The notes: generated by a model from the sequence alone, not told the origin. 64,000 nt of DNA from Winogradskyella thalassocola (GCF_900099995.1 NZ_FNCZ01000003.1:269369-333368), one strand, 5' to 3'. Counted from the stretch's first letter, positions 35,720 through 45,904 are shown. Numbers and translations are program-made.

Positions 35720-35750
35720 CAACTTCTAAAGATAATCCGAAATTAAATTT

Positions 35751-37304
35751 ATGTCTGTAACAAAGCAAGCTGTTCAAGAAAAAAAAACCGATAAAGAATT
35801 ATACGACTACCAACAAGGCGCAATAAGCCAGATTTTCGAAAAGTTTGATACAGAACGTGACGATTATCACTTATTATATCAATTACCTACTGGTGGTGGT
35901 AAAACGGTGATCTTCTCTGAGATGGTACGTCAATACCTTAAGAACCATAAAAAAAAGGTATTAATAATGACACACCGAGTGGAGCTTTGTAATCAAACTT
36001 CTAAAATGTTAGATGGTTTTGGTGTCACAAATAAAGTGGTGAATAGTAAGGCCAATTTGGATGATCAAGCAGAATATTCATGTTTCGTTGCTATGGTTGA
36101 AACTTTAAATAATCGACTGAATGACAATATGTTAGATATTTCTGATGTTGGTTTAGTTATTATTGATGAGGCGCATTACAATTCATTTACGAAGTTATTT
36201 AAATTTTTCGAAAAGTCCTTTATTCTTGGAGTTACAGCAACTCCTTTAAGTTCTAATAAGGAGTTACCGATGAAGGATAACTACGATGAACTTATCACAG
36301 GTGAAACTATTGAGAATCTTATAGAAAACGAGTTTTTAGCAAGAGCTGAGACGTATGCTTACGATATGGGATTAACATCTTTAGAAGTAGGTTCTAATGG
36401 TGATTATACCGTAAAATCTTCTGAAGATTTGTATTCGAGTCCTGCGATGCTTCAAAAATTAGTAGATGCTTACAAAAAGCATTCACTAGGGAAGAAGGCT
36501 TTAATTTTTAATAACGGTATTAATACGTCTATAAGTGTGTATTATGCTTTTAAGGAAGCAGATTTACCAGTTATGCACTTAGATAACACAGCGACAAAGA
36601 AACAACGTAAACAGATTTTACAATGGTTTCATGAAACGCCTGACGCTATTTTAACGTCTGTAAGTATCTTAACTACTGGTTTTGATGAGCCAACTATTGA
36701 TACTATTATCTTAAACAGAGCAACAAAATCCTTGACGTTATATTACCAAATGATTGGTCGTGGGTCTCGTATTTTGAATAATAAATCGAAATTTACAACT
36801 ATTGATTTAGGAAACAATCTTTACAGATTTGGACCTTGGGGAGCAGATTTAGATTGGCAGTTGATATTTAAGTCACCAAATTGGTACGCGGATCGTATTA
36901 AAGATGATGATGCTATTGAATCGAACTTCAAACACGATTTATCGGATGAAGTTAAAGAAGAATTCTCTAAGTCTGAAGAAACCTATTTTGACATTAAGCA
37001 AACTTACAAGGATGCTGTAGATAGTGGAGAATCCTCGAAAGTGGTATTAGAACGTTCTATAGAACAACATGCCAAAATTTGTATAGAAAATAGTGAAGAT
37101 GTTTATGATGCTCTAGCCTTGGCTAAATTATTAAAAGACGATATTAATCAACGTATTGAAACCTACGCTAAATGTATTAGTAGAAGTACTTATAACTTCT
37201 TAAAATGGTTGAAAGACGATTATCAAAAGAAATTAAGCACATATATACGAACTAATTTTGATGAAAAATTCGAGGAAATTCATGGGTTTCCACCTGAAGA
37301 TTAA
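35751..37304 (+). CDS. DEAD/DEAH superfamily 2 helicase
   Basis: 517 residues. N-terminal RecA domain with motif I LPTGGGKTVIFSEM (about 46-55), motif II DEAH (VIIDEAHYN) and motif III-like GVTATPLSS. C-terminal RecA domain with SVSILTTGFDEP (motif V) and YYQMIGRGSR (motif VI). It is an SSL2/UvrB-like ATP-dependent DNA or RNA helicase without nuclease or other fused domains; a helical C-terminal 130 residues is extra. It heads a plus-strand run with the J-KTSC gene and the SDR gene. Confidence 0.92.
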   Translation: MSVTKQAVQEKKTDKELYDYQQGAISQIFEKFDTERDDYHLLYQLPTGGGKTVIFSEMVRQYLKNHKKKVLIMTHRVELCNQTSKMLDGFGVTNKVVNSKANLDDQAEYSCFVAMVETLNNRLNDNMLDISDVGLVIIDEAHYNSFTKLFKFFEKSFILGVTATPLSSNKELPMKDNYDELITGETIENLIENEFLARAETYAYDMGLTSLEVGSNGDYTVKSSEDLYSSPAMLQKLVDAYKKHSLGKKALIFNNGINTSISVYYAFKEADLPVMHLDNTATKKQRKQILQWFHETPDAILTSVSILTTGFDEPTIDTIILNRATKSLTLYYQMIGRGSRILNNKSKFTTIDLGNNLYRFGPWGADLDWQLIFKSPNWYADRIKDDDAIESNFKHDLSDEVKEEFSKSEETYFDIKQTYKDAVDSGESSKVVLERSIEQHAKICIENSEDVYDALALAKLLKDDINQRIETYAKCISRSTYNFLKWLKDDYQKKLSTYIRTNFDEKFEEIHGFPPED

Positions 37305-37352
37305 AGCTTTGTAATAAAAAGAATTAAATAGATTTTGTATTATAAAATAGCG

Positions 37353-37360
37353 TAATTTTG
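37353..37360 (+). promoter_or_regulatory. Candidate -7 element of J-KTSC gene
   Basis: TAATTTTG fits TAnnTTTG with TTG 15 bases upstream; 23 bases before the start codon. Confidence 0.5.
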
Positions 37361-37383
37361 CGCCTTATTTTAAAATACTAAAA

Positions 37384-37833
37384 ATGAAACGCATTAGTCA
37401 ATACAAAAAGCTTTTTTCTGTAGAAGATTCAATTAATCTTAAAGATTTAAAAAAGACCTATAGAAACTTAGTGAAAGAATGGCATCCTGATAAATTTCAA
37501 GATGGAGATGCTGGACAAGAAGAAGCAGAATTAAAGAGTGTTGAAATCATTGATGGTTATCATTTTTTAGTAAGTATAGCTCCAGAAACAAAAGCAGCAA
37601 ACCTTGAAGAATACACAGCAACAATCACTGATTCTAGCATTGTAGACTTTCAACATAAAGGGTTGTTGTTAGAAATAACATTTTTAGACGGAGCAACATA
37701 CGAGTATTTTGGTGTTCCTAAAGGTGTGTTTATCAAGTTTTTAAACTCGGATAAACAAATGCGTTTTGCAAGACGAAGTATCTTCAATTCTTACACTTAT
37801 AGAAAGTCGAAAAAAGAACTTCAAGAAGCTTAA
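37384..37833 (+). CDS. J-domain / KTSC fusion protein
   Basis: 149 residues. Residues about 15-60 are J-domain-like with LKKTYRNLVKEWHPDKF, which includes the HPD motif that stimulates Hsp70 ATPase. Residues about 78-140 are a KTSC domain: VDFQHKGLLLEITFLDGATYEYFGVP, resembling the small domain found at the C-terminus of some lysyl-tRNA synthetases. The two-domain form is compact and cytoplasmic; the client is unknown. Confidence 0.87.
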   Translation: MKRISQYKKLFSVEDSINLKDLKKTYRNLVKEWHPDKFQDGDAGQEEAELKSVEIIDGYHFLVSIAPETKAANLEEYTATITDSSIVDFQHKGLLLEITFLDGATYEYFGVPKGVFIKFLNSDKQMRFARRSIFNSYTYRKSKKELQEA

Positions 37834-37864
37834 TACAACGTAACACGTAGTCCCTATTATAGTT

Positions 37865-39415
37865 ATGAGTAACGATACATCAGATAAGACAGAAGAGATT
37901 TCAATCCAAGAGATTGAAAACTGCATTTCTATTTTAGAACGGTTAGTTACTGATACAGATCAGATTTTCGAAATCCCGAAACCGCAGCGAACTGCTTTAA
38001 TCAAAGCTTCCGGACAATTATCACGTCCGAGTAGAGAAGAGTTTTCGCGTCGTAAAAAGGATGCTAAAAAAGCTGAAAAGCGAAAGAAAGCGGCTAGAGA
38101 TAAAAATGCTAGAAAAGTAACAGGAATACGTAGTGCAAGAGAAGCACATGTTTTTGTGGCTCCAAAATTATTGCCTGAAGCCGATTTAAAAGCTAAAGAA
38201 CAATTAGAACTAGAATCTCCACGAAACTGCTACGTTTGTAAAACATTATTCACCAAATTGCATCATTTTTATGATACCATGTGTGAAGACTGTGGGGACT
38301 TTAATTATGCAAAACGTTTTCAAACGGCTGATGTTAAAGGACAAGTTGCTGTGATTACCGGATCGCGTTTAAAAATTGGTTACCATATTACTTTAATGTT
38401 ATTACGAGGTGGAGCAACAGTGATTGCAACCACACGTTTTCCTGTAGATTCTGCATTGCGTTTTTCTAAAGAAGAAGACTTTACAGAATGGGGCCATCGC
38501 TTAAAGATTCACGGTCTCGATTTAAGACATATTCCTAGTGTAGAAATTTTCTGTAATTTTATAGAACAACGCTACGAAAAGCTTGATATTCTTATAAATA
38601 ACGCGGCACAAACGGTGAGAAGACCAGCAGGTTTTTATAGTCACTTAATGCCAAACGAAGAACGACCAATAGAAGAGTTGCCTAAGTTTGCCCGCGATTT
38701 ATTAAACGATCACACTGAATGTTTAGTAGAGTTACAAGAATTAACCTCTGGTGCTTCACCAAATAAAAATATGCCTGTAACATGGCATGGACCAGAGCCT
38801 GGTATTGGTTTACGTTCATCAGCTAAATTATCTCAGATTCCTTATAGCTTTGATAACACATTGGTATCGCAAGACGTGTTTCCGGAAGGGAAATTAGATG
38901 CCGATTTACAACAAGTGGATTTAAGAAAAACCAACAGTTGGAGACTTAAATTGGGTGAAATTGAAACCACAGAAATGATTGAGGTACAACTCGTCAACTC
39001 TGTAGCACCTTTTGTATTGTGTAACCGTTTGTCTGAAGTGATGAAAAAAGACCACACAGGGCAAAAGCATATCATTAATGTGTCTGCAATGGAAGGGAAG
39101 TTCCACTCGTTTTTTAAAGAAGATCGTCATCCACATACCAACATGGCCAAAGCCGCTTTAAATATGTTAACGCATACAGCAGCAGGTAGTTTAGCCAAAG
39201 AAGGTATTTATATGAATGCAGTTGACACTGGTTGGGTAACTGACGAGGATCCTGCTGAACTGGCAAAACGAAAACAAGACCTGCACGATTTTCAACCACC
39301 TTTAGATATCGTAGATGGAGCTGCTCGTGTTATGGATCCGCTTTTTGATGGTATTAATACCGGAAAACATTGGTCTGGTAAATTCCTTAAAGATTACCGA
39401 CCTATTAGTTGGTAG
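37865..39415 (+). CDS. SDR oxidoreductase with N-terminal zinc-ribbon extension
   Basis: 516 residues. The first 110 are charged and helical, followed by a possible zinc ribbon [22 protein letters not shown] (about 119-140, two CxxC pairs). A short-chain dehydrogenase domain then follows with [15 protein letters not shown] in place of the usual TGxxx[15 protein letters not shown], and a catalytic region [11 protein letters not shown]. The usual YxxxK is not seen in its standard place, since [11 protein letters not shown] replaces it. Such long SDRs occur in eukaryotes and bacteria with unknown substrates. Confidence 0.82.
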   Translation: MSNDTSDKTEEISIQEIENCISILERLVTDTDQIFEIPKPQRTALIKASGQLSRPSREEFSRRKKDAKKAEKRKKAARDKNARKVTGIRSAREAHVFVAPKLLPEADLKAKEQLELESPRNCYVCKTLFTKLHHFYDTMCEDCGDFNYAKRFQTADVKGQVAVITGSRLKIGYHITLMLLRGGATVIATTRFPVDSALRFSKEEDFTEWGHRLKIHGLDLRHIPSVEIFCNFIEQRYEKLDILINNAAQTVRRPAGFYSHLMPNEERPIEELPKFARDLLNDHTECLVELQELTSGASPNKNMPVTWHGPEPGIGLRSSAKLSQIPYSFDNTLVSQDVFPEGKLDADLQQVDLRKTNSWRLKLGEIETTEMIEVQLVNSVAPFVLCNRLSEVMKKDHTGQKHIINVSAMEGKFHSFFKEDRHPHTNMAKAALNMLTHTAAGSLAKEGIYMNAVDTGWVTDEDPAELAKRKQDLHDFQPPLDIVDGAARVMDPLFDGINTGKHWSGKFLKDYRPISW

Positions 39416-39417
39416 TT

Positions 39418-39500
39418 TTGTTATTCTGAGGTTTAGCCGAAGAATCTCAATATTAAAAAAGAAAGAGATTCTTCATGTCGTTCCTCATTCTGAATGACAA
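39418..39500. repeat. Palindromic interspersed repeat
   Basis: The gap after the SDR gene forms an imperfect inverted repeat about 80 bases long, with a perfect AAGAATCTC/GAGATTCTT core. The outer arms TTCTGAGG and CCTCATTCTGAATGAC are partly complementary. It resembles the ATTCTGA...AGAATCTC elements common in flavobacterial intergenic regions (recollection). A 60-codon frame read through it is spurious. Confidence 0.65.
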
Positions 39501-39571
39501 TGGCTTTCAATTAAAAAGAATTTCATAATATATTTCACTACTTTTTCTAAAGAATTACAAATCGGTAGAAG

Positions 39572-39579
39572 TACCTTTG
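39572..39579 (+). promoter_or_regulatory. -7 element fixing the RNA helicase start
   Basis: TACCTTTG fits TAnnTTTG and covers an upstream in-frame ATG-like start at 39577, so that start could not be on the mRNA. Translation should begin at 39598. Confidence 0.5.
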
Positions 39580-39597
39580 CAACATAATAAAAATACT

Positions 39598-40716
39598 ATG
39601 GCATCATTTTCAGAATTAGGAATACACAAAAATTATATAAAAGGATTAAAAGAACTGAATATTGTAAATCCAACGGAAATACAAGAAATGGTTATTCCTA
39701 TTTTGTTGAAATCTAACACAGATTTAATAGGATTAGCGCAAACAGGAACAGGAAAAACGGCAGCTTTTGGCTTACCTGTTTTACATGCTATTGATACTAA
39801 TAATTCTGATGTACAAGCTTTAATTATTGCTCCAACGCGTGAGTTGGTACAACAGATACAAAAGCAACTATTCCGATTTACGAAATATATTGATCAGAAG
39901 ATTTTCTCTGAAGGGGTGTATGGTGGTGAAAAGATTGACCGTCAAATTAAAAACCTAACCAGAACAACACATATTGTAGTGGCTACACCTGGACGTTTAC
40001 TCGATTTGGTAGAACGTGGTGCTGTTGATATTTCAAACGTAAAAATCTTAGTTTTAGATGAAGCCGATGAAATGTTGAGTATGGGTTTCAAAGAAGATTT
40101 AACCAAAATCTTGCAATACAATACTAAGAAAAGAAACACATGGTTATTTTCTGCAACAATGCCAGACGAAATTAAAAATATCGTTAAAAATTATATGTCT
40201 AAGGAGGCAGTTCGCATAGAGGTGAATAAAAATGCTTTAGTTAACGAAAATATTTCACATCACTTCATTCATACGTCTATTAAAGACAAAGTAAATCTGA
40301 TTACCCGAATCTTAGACAAACGTCAAGATGAAAGAGGTATCATTTTCTGTAAAACAAAAGCGGGTACACAAGCTTTGGCACATCAATTACAAAAGGAAGG
40401 TTTTGCAGTTGGTGCTTTAGAAGGTGATATGCAACAAAAAGAACGCGATAAAGTTATGCGTGCTTTTAAGAACGAAAGTTTACAAGTTTTAATTTCTACA
40501 GATGTTTCAGCCAGAGGTATCGATGTTAATAATTTAGCGTTTATTTTACATCATCAATTACCAGAACATTTAGAGTATTACACGCATAGAAGTGGAAGAA
40601 CAGCAAGAGCAGGTAAAACGGGCCAGTCTATTGCGTTAATCATTCCTGGAGAAATGCAAAAGGTATTAGATCTACAGAAAGCTTTAGGGATTTCGTTTAA
40701 AGAGATTGCGATTTAA
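39598..40716 (+). CDS. DEAD-box RNA helicase
   Basis: 372 residues from MASFSELGIHK. All helicase motifs are visible: the Q motif with NPTEIQ, motif I AQTGTGKTAAFGLP, Ia PTRELV, GG, motif II DEAD, III SAT, IV GIIFCKTKAG, V STDVSARGIDV and VI HRSGRTARAG. It lacks the long basic C-terminal tail of CsdA/RhlE-type enzymes. It probably unwinds RNA during ribosome assembly or cold growth. The upstream alternative start at 39577 is excluded by the promoter position. Confidence 0.95.
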   Translation: MASFSELGIHKNYIKGLKELNIVNPTEIQEMVIPILLKSNTDLIGLAQTGTGKTAAFGLPVLHAIDTNNSDVQALIIAPTRELVQQIQKQLFRFTKYIDQKIFSEGVYGGEKIDRQIKNLTRTTHIVVATPGRLLDLVERGAVDISNVKILVLDEADEMLSMGFKEDLTKILQYNTKKRNTWLFSATMPDEIKNIVKNYMSKEAVRIEVNKNALVNENISHHFIHTSIKDKVNLITRILDKRQDERGIIFCKTKAGTQALAHQLQKEGFAVGALEGDMQQKERDKVMRAFKNESLQVLISTDVSARGIDVNNLAFILHHQLPEHLEYYTHRSGRTARAGKTGQSIALIIPGEMQKVLDLQKALGISFKEIAI

Positions 40717-40760
40717 TAATTGAGTTCGAATTAATCGCACTTTATTTTTACAATATTTTA

Positions 40761-40800
40761 TCGAGAATCTTTTGAAATAAAAAGATTCTCGATTTTTTTA
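40761..40800 (+). terminator. Terminator after DEAD-box gene
   Basis: TCGAGAATCTTTT pairs with AAAAGATTCTCGA followed by seven T. Confidence 0.88.
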
Positions 40801-41001
40801 TGCTTTTAAATCACTATAAGTGGAGTTTCGTAAAGTATTTCAATTGATATTTCTTTAAAATAATCATACCCAAAAATGGAGCGAGCTAACACGGTGTTTT
40901 AAATTGATATAATTCTTAAAACTCTTCAAATTGATACTACAGCACTTTCATATTTTAGTATTATCTTGTGTCTTTATTAATCACTAGACAAATTAATACT
41001 C

Positions 41002-41991
41002 ATGAAATCATTCTCAATAGAAGACATAAATGCCATTATTAATGGTGAAGTTTTTGGCGAAACTACGAATCAAATTACTGGATTAGAGCAAATTCAGAAG
41101 GCAAATGAACATCAGGCGACCTTTATTGGGAACCGAAAATTTGCAGGTTTATGGAAAGACTCTAAAGCGAGTTTAGCTATTGTTAATGATAATATTGATA
41201 TTGAACCTGGAGAGAATCGTGTGTTTATTAAAGTAAAGAATGCCGATTTAGCCATGGCTAAATTACTTGAAACCTTTACGCCTAAACCTCCACATTTTGA
41301 AACTGACATTCATCCGTCTGCAACAATCGATAAATCTGCTAAAATAGGTAATGGAAGTAGAGTAGGTGCGGGTTCTTATATTGGTAAAGATGTTGTTTTA
41401 GGAGAAAACGTAACTGTTTATCCGAATGTGACGATTTTAGATGAAACCACTATTGGTGACTTTACTACAATTTGGTCTGGTACTATAATTAGAGAACGCT
41501 CAGTTATTGGAACCCATTGTATTTTTCATAATAATGTGAGTATCGGAGCTGATGGTTTTGGATACCGACCAAGTGATGATGGTAGAGGCTTAGTGAAGAT
41601 TCCTCATATTGGTAATGTTGTCATTGGTAATGCTGTTGAGATTGGTGCTAACTCTTGTGTAGATCGCGGTAAATTCAGTTCTACGATATTAGGAGACGGT
41701 TGTAAGATTGACAATTTGGTTCAAATTGCACATAATTGTGTCCTTGGACGTTCTTGTATTATGGCAGGAAGTTCTGGACTTGCAGGTTCTGTAACTCTAG
41801 GTGATGGAGTTATTATTGGTGGCTCTGCGTCTATTAAAGATCATACTACAATTCACTCAGGAGCAACTGTTGGTGCCGGTTCTGGTGTTATGAATGACGT
41901 TGCTGCTGGAAAAACCGTATTAGGTTATCCTGCTGTGGATTCTAGAGAGATGTTGAAACAATGGGTGGCGCTTAGAAAACTAGCGCGCTAG
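41002..41991 (+). CDS. LpxD-like UDP-3-O-acylglucosamine N-acyltransferase
   Basis: 329 residues. An N-terminal uridine-binding-type domain (about 1-100) is followed by hexapeptide repeats forming a left-handed beta helix. The family motifs [13 protein letters not shown] and [14 protein letters not shown], the latter with the catalytic His, are both present. LpxD transfers a 3-hydroxyacyl chain from ACP to UDP-acylglucosamine in lipid A synthesis. The neighbours are unrelated to lipid A, so this may be a second paralogue rather than the main LpxD. Confidence 0.9.
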   Translation: MKSFSIEDINAIINGEVFGETTNQITGLEQIQKANEHQATFIGNRKFAGLWKDSKASLAIVNDNIDIEPGENRVFIKVKNADLAMAKLLETFTPKPPHFETDIHPSATIDKSAKIGNGSRVGAGSYIGKDVVLGENVTVYPNVTILDETTIGDFTTIWSGTIIRERSVIGTHCIFHNNVSIGADGFGYRPSDDGRGLVKIPHIGNVVIGNAVEIGANSCVDRGKFSSTILGDGCKIDNLVQIAHNCVLGRSCIMAGSSGLAGSVTLGDGVIIGGSASIKDHTTIHSGATVGAGSGVMNDVAAGKTVLGYPAVDSREMLKQWVALRKLAR

Positions 41992-42018
41992 ATTAATCCT
42001 TTTTTAAATAAGTACATG

Positions 42019-42127
42019 GATGTCACTTCGAGTGAAATTTCTTTTTTTGGAATTTTGTATCGAGAAGTTCTTTACTACAAATAGTTCTCGATACAAATTT
42101 GCTAAGGCAAATTCACTCGAACTGACG
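42019..42127. repeat. Palindromic element with terminal inverted repeats
   Basis: The ends TGTCACTTCGAGTGAA and TTCACTCGAACTGACG are inverted relative to each other with a few mismatches. Inside, TGTATCGAGAA pairs with TTCTCGATACA. The inner and outer parts match elements at 63152-63270 and 63902-63954 (TCTCGATACA ... CTCGAACTGAC). It codes for nothing and could be a small non-autonomous mobile repeat. Confidence 0.72.
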
Positions 42128-42160
42128 TTATTATTTTAAAATTAAACTAGGACTTAAATA

Positions 42161-42424
42161 TTAAGCTGTTTTCTGCTCTACATTTTGTTTTAGATGTAAT
42201 AAGCCTGCAACCATACCATCCAATTCATGTTCTAAAAAGGTGGCATTTCTTTTACTGAATCCTTTAATGCTGTTGGCATAAAGTTCTACGCCACAATGTT
42301 TGATATTCACACTATAAGTGTCATTTTCTGCATCTAATTTAACTGAAGTTCTGTAATCGCTTGATACTAATAACCAGTAACATAAACTATTAATCTGGTT
42401 AAACAATGAGAATTTTGTTTCCAT
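42161..42424 (-). CDS. Short conserved hypothetical
   Basis: 87 residues, no membrane segment or signal peptide. The sequence SVKLDAENDTYSVNIKHCGVEL suggests a small beta-alpha fold; the C-terminus is helical. I do not recognise the family. Composition and codon use match the neighbours and the reading frame is isolated by gaps, so it is probably real. Confidence 0.65.
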   Translation of the reverse strand: METKFSLFNQINSLCYWLLVSSDYRTSVKLDAENDTYSVNIKHCGVELYANSIKGFSKRNATFLEHELDGMVAGLLHLKQNVEQKTA

Positions 42425-42628
42425 AATATTTAGATTTAATAGATAGAGGGAGATCTAAAGCAAAGGTATAGGCAAAGTTATCTAGACTCAAACATGTTTG
42501 TTGTAGGGATCGGTTTTATCGGTAAGATGATTTTAATCGCTTATAAATCCGATAATTAACGCTATTTAATTTGTGGCATCATATTTGAATACTACTAAGT
42601 AATTATTAAAATTAAATATAATATTATT

Positions 42629-42820
42629 ATGAGTACAGGAACAGTAAAATTCTTCAATGATGCTAAAGGCTTCGGATTTATTACAGAAGAAGGTTCTAAC
42701 AAAGAACATTTTGTCCACATTTCTGGATTGATTGATGAAATTCGTGAGGGAGACCAAGTAGAATTTGATCTTACAGAAGGCAAAAAAGGTTTAAACGCAG
42801 TAAATGTAAAAGTTATCTAA
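42629..42820 (+). CDS. cspA: Cold shock protein
   Basis: 63 residues, one complete cold-shock domain: GTVKFFNDAKGFGFITEEG with RNP1 KGFGFI, and EHFVHISGLIDEI with RNP2 FVHIS. It binds single-stranded RNA/DNA and melts mRNA structure. Ends with KVI. A terminator follows within 25 bases. Confidence 0.96.
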   Translation: MSTGTVKFFNDAKGFGFITEEGSNKEHFVHISGLIDEIREGDQVEFDLTEGKKGLNAVNVKVI

Positions 42821-42842
42821 TATATCGCTTAACCTCAGTTAT

Positions 42843-42874
42843 GAAAGCCCATCACATTGTGATGGGCTTTTTAG
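42843..42874 (+). terminator. Terminator after cspA
   Basis: AAAGCCCATCAC-ATT-GTGATGGGCTTTTTAG: a perfect 12-bp stem followed by T residues. Confidence 0.9.
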
Positions 42875-42895
42875 TTACGCTATTTTTTGATAGCA

Positions 42896-44290
42896 TTATT
42901 TTCCTATCATAATGGATTTTACGTTGACGAATTCTTTCATACCAAAACCACCATGCTCGCGTCCATATCCAGAATCTTTAACTCCTCCAAAAGGCATATT
43001 AGGATAGGCTGTTCCAAATTTATTAATAAAGACCATGCCCGTATCAAAGTGTTTTTCGGCTAATTCTATAGCGTGATCAACGTTTTTAGAAAAGATACCT
43101 CCACCAAGTCCAAAACGACTGTCATTAGCAATACGCATCGCTTCCTCTTCGTCTTCAGCTTTGATAAGTGCGGCTACAGGTCCAAAAAGTTCATCGTCAT
43201 AAGCGGGTTGACCTTTAGTCACATTTTCTAATACCGTAGCTGGATAATAGTAGCCGTCGCCTTCAGGTATTTCACCACCACAAAGTACTTTAGCTCCGTT
43301 TTTGATACTTTTTTCAACTTGCTCATGTAGGGTTTCTCTTAAATCTTTTCGAGCTATAGGTCCTAATTTGGAAGCTTTATCAGTAGGGTCGCCCAATTTT
43401 AAGTCTTTCATTGCTTTTACAAAGCCGTCTCTAAATTCATCATAGACAGACTCAACCACAATAAAGCGTTTTGCCGCAATACAGGTTTCACCATTATTGT
43501 AAATACGTCCCATAACGCAGGTCTTTATTGCTAGTTCTAAATCGGCATCCTCAAGTACCATATAGGCATCATTACTACCCAATTCTAAAACTGATTTTTT
43601 TAATGCTTTCCCTGCTTTTTCACCTATAGCTTCACCAGCAACAGGACTTCCCGTTAAGGTAACACCTCTTATTAATTTATGTTTAATGAGTTCATCCGAT
43701 TGCTCATGATTGATAATCATTACACTAAATAAGTCTTCTGGTAAACCTGCGGCTTTGTATATAGATTCTAATAATTTCGCTGTTCCTGTGACGTTGGAAG
43801 CATGTTTTAATAATACGCTATTTCCTGCCATTAAGTTGACGATGCTATAACGTATGACTTGATATGACGGGTAATTCCAAGGCTGAATACCATATATTAC
43901 ACCCATAGGAGCGTAGGTAATAATCCCTTTTCCTCCATCTTGTAATTCACGTTTTTCACTTTTTAGAAATTCTGCAGCATTGTCTGCTGAGTAATCACAG
44001 ATCCCAGAACATAGATCAACTTCTTGATGACTTTGTTTGAGAAGTTTTCCCATTTCATCCGTCATTAATTCTGCTAATTCTGTTCTGTGATTTTGAAGTT
44101 CTTTTCCTATGGCTTTTATAATTTTTCCGCGTTCTTCAAAGGACTTCATTTTCCATTTTAAGAATGCGTCGTGCGATTTCTTTACTGTTGATTCTACCTG
44201 ATCATCCGTCATATAGGTATATGATGCTAATTCTTTTCCATTAGCAGGATTAGTAGTTGTGAATGTGTCTTTTTTTATTTTCGTTTCCAT
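42896..44290 (-). CDS. Aldehyde dehydrogenase (succinate-semialdehyde type)
   Basis: 464 residues of the NAD(P)-dependent aldehyde dehydrogenase family. The Rossmann-fold GSPVAGEAIGEKAGKALK, the catalytic Glu in VLELGSNDAYMV and the catalytic Cys in NNGETCIAAKRF are visible; the C-terminal PFGGVKDSGYGREHG is typical. Similar proteins of 450-460 residues oxidise succinate semialdehyde or related aldehydes. It is preceded by an SDR gene on the same strand with a 32-base gap, suggesting an oxidative-metabolism operon. Confidence 0.92.
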   Translation of the reverse strand: METKIKKDTFTTTNPANGKELASYTYMTDDQVESTVKKSHDAFLKWKMKSFEERGKIIKAIGKELQNHRTELAELMTDEMGKLLKQSHQEVDLCSGICDYSADNAAEFLKSEKRELQDGGKGIITYAPMGVIYGIQPWNYPSYQVIRYSIVNLMAGNSVLLKHASNVTGTAKLLESIYKAAGLPEDLFSVMIINHEQSDELIKHKLIRGVTLTGSPVAGEAIGEKAGKALKKSVLELGSNDAYMVLEDADLELAIKTCVMGRIYNNGETCIAAKRFIVVESVYDEFRDGFVKAMKDLKLGDPTDKASKLGPIARKDLRETLHEQVEKSIKNGAKVLCGGEIPEGDGYYYPATVLENVTKGQPAYDDELFGPVAALIKAEDEEEAMRIANDSRFGLGGGIFSKNVDHAIELAEKHFDTGMVFINKFGTAYPNMPFGGVKDSGYGREHGGFGMKEFVNVKSIMIGK

Positions 44291-44322
44291 AGTTTCAATT
44301 TTTTTATGCTTTAATTTTCCTT

Positions 44323-45063
44323 TTATTGTTGTTCGCTTGGTACCAAGTAGATATCATTAATGTTGACGCGATTAGGCTGTAATAGTGTATAATGAATAGC
44401 ATTGGCAATATCCTCAGCTTCTAAGGTGGTCATCTCTTGCATTTTCTGTAAGTTTTCTTTAATGTCTTCATCTGTAATGGTATCGGTTAACTCCGTTGCT
44501 ACGGCACCTGGCTCAATAGACGTGACGTTGATACCATATTTAGGAGCTAGCTCTTGTCTTAGGCCTTCCGAAAACATTTTTACTGCAGCTTTAGTGGCAC
44601 AGTATACGGCACCACCAGGGAAATAGCGATGTGCAGCCATAGATGAAATATTAATAATATGGCCTCCTTTATTTTCTTTCATTTTGGGTAGTACTGCGGC
44701 AACACCGTTGAGCACACCTTTTAGATTTACATCTACCATTTGTTCCCATTCCTCTGTTTTTAGTTTTTCAACAAAAGATAAGGGCATGAGTCCTGCATTA
44801 TTCACTAAACCGTTGACTTTTCCATAGTTTTCAATGGTTTGAGAAACAACATGGTCAAAATCTTTCTTTTTGGTCACATCGCCAGTAACGACTAAAGCAG
44901 TTCCGCCTTCTTTTTCGATGGCTTGTTTTATATCATTTAATTTTTCTTCTCGTCTTGCCATTAAAACCACTTGAGCTCCATCTTTAGCAAGTTTTTTAGC
45001 TGTAGCTTCTCCAATTCCACTTGATGCTCCAGTGATTATAATAGTCTTATCTGTTAAATCCAT
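44323..45063 (-). CDS. SDR family oxidoreductase
   Basis: 246 residues of a classical short-chain dehydrogenase. TGASSGIG (about 12-19), VNNAGLMPL, INISSMAAHRYFPGGAVYCATKAAVKMFSE with Ser, Tyr and Lys of the active site, and IEPGAVATEL are present. It resembles NADP-dependent alcohol/3-hydroxy acid dehydrogenases of the YdfG type. It is the first gene of the pair with the aldehyde dehydrogenase. Confidence 0.92.
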   Translation of the reverse strand: MDLTDKTIIITGASSGIGEATAKKLAKDGAQVVLMARREEKLNDIKQAIEKEGGTALVVTGDVTKKKDFDHVVSQTIENYGKVNGLVNNAGLMPLSFVEKLKTEEWEQMVDVNLKGVLNGVAAVLPKMKENKGGHIINISSMAAHRYFPGGAVYCATKAAVKMFSEGLRQELAPKYGINVTSIEPGAVATELTDTITDEDIKENLQKMQEMTTLEAEDIANAIHYTLLQPNRVNINDIYLVPSEQQ

Positions 45064-45332
45064 GACTTCGGTGTTTTAATAATTATTTATAGACTACTAA
45101 ATTGCAACCTATTGTAGGATTCACTTAACGGTAATGGGATAAATATTGCCGTAAATAGTAATAGGATAGAAATAGGGCAGTGGCCCACTCTAAAATTTAG
45201 TGTTGCTTTTCATTACCATTAAGATTCTTATTGAATGCGGTAATGAATGCTATGTGTTCTTTCTAATTTTATACATTGATAAGCTGACTCTACTAGCTTT
45301 AAATTAAAGTTGACTCATTAAAAATAAAAGAC

Positions 45333-45839
45333 ATGTTAAAACCAAGACAGAAAACACCAGACTTAAGCCTAAATTTAGTCAATGGTACGGAATGGACCTT
45401 AAGTAAACAGAAGCCAGAAGCCTTTACCTTATTGATTGTTTATAGAGGTCTTCACTGTCCGGTGTGTAAAAAATACTTAGAAGAATTACAAACGAAGCTA
45501 TCGAAGTTTGATGATTTGGGAGTGAATGTTATTGCCGTTAGTAGTGATACGGAGGCCATAGCAAAGGAAACCTATGAGGAATGGGATATTGCTGATGTGC
45601 CTTTGGGCTACGAATTTCCAATAGAAGAAGCTCGCGAATGGGGCTTATTTATTTCAAAAGGGATTAAGAAAGAGCCCGAAACCTTTATAGAACCTGGATT
45701 GTTTGTGATACGACCGAATCAAGAATTGTATTGTGCGTCTATACAGACCATGCCATTTGCTAGACCAGGCTTAGATGACGTTATTGGTGCAATTAAGTTT
45801 GTACTAGATAAAGATTATCCGGCTAGAGGAGAGGCTTAA
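45333..45839 (+). CDS. Peroxiredoxin-like (AhpC/TSA) protein
   Basis: 168 residues, thioredoxin fold. The redox centre is a CxxC in RGLHCPVCKKYLEEL, as in thioredoxin-like rather than typical 2-Cys peroxiredoxins. The segment NVIAVSSDTEAIAKETYEEW and the EPGLFVIRPNQELYCASI block fit the AhpC/TSA family. Probably a cytoplasmic thiol-based antioxidant. Confidence 0.88.
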   Translation: MLKPRQKTPDLSLNLVNGTEWTLSKQKPEAFTLLIVYRGLHCPVCKKYLEELQTKLSKFDDLGVNVIAVSSDTEAIAKETYEEWDIADVPLGYEFPIEEAREWGLFISKGIKKEPETFIEPGLFVIRPNQELYCASIQTMPFARPGLDDVIGAIKFVLDKDYPARGEA

Positions 45840-45856
45840 TAGTTCTAAATATACAT

Positions 45857-45891
45857 AAAACGTAAAGTCGGTCATGGCTTTACGTTTTTCT
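45857..45891 (+). terminator. Terminator between peroxiredoxin-like and YihY-type genes
   Basis: AAAACGTAAAG pairs with CTTTACGTTTTT across a 10-base loop. It is close to the next start, so some read-through is possible. Confidence 0.7.
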
Positions 45892-45904
45892 ATCCTGATA
45901 TACT

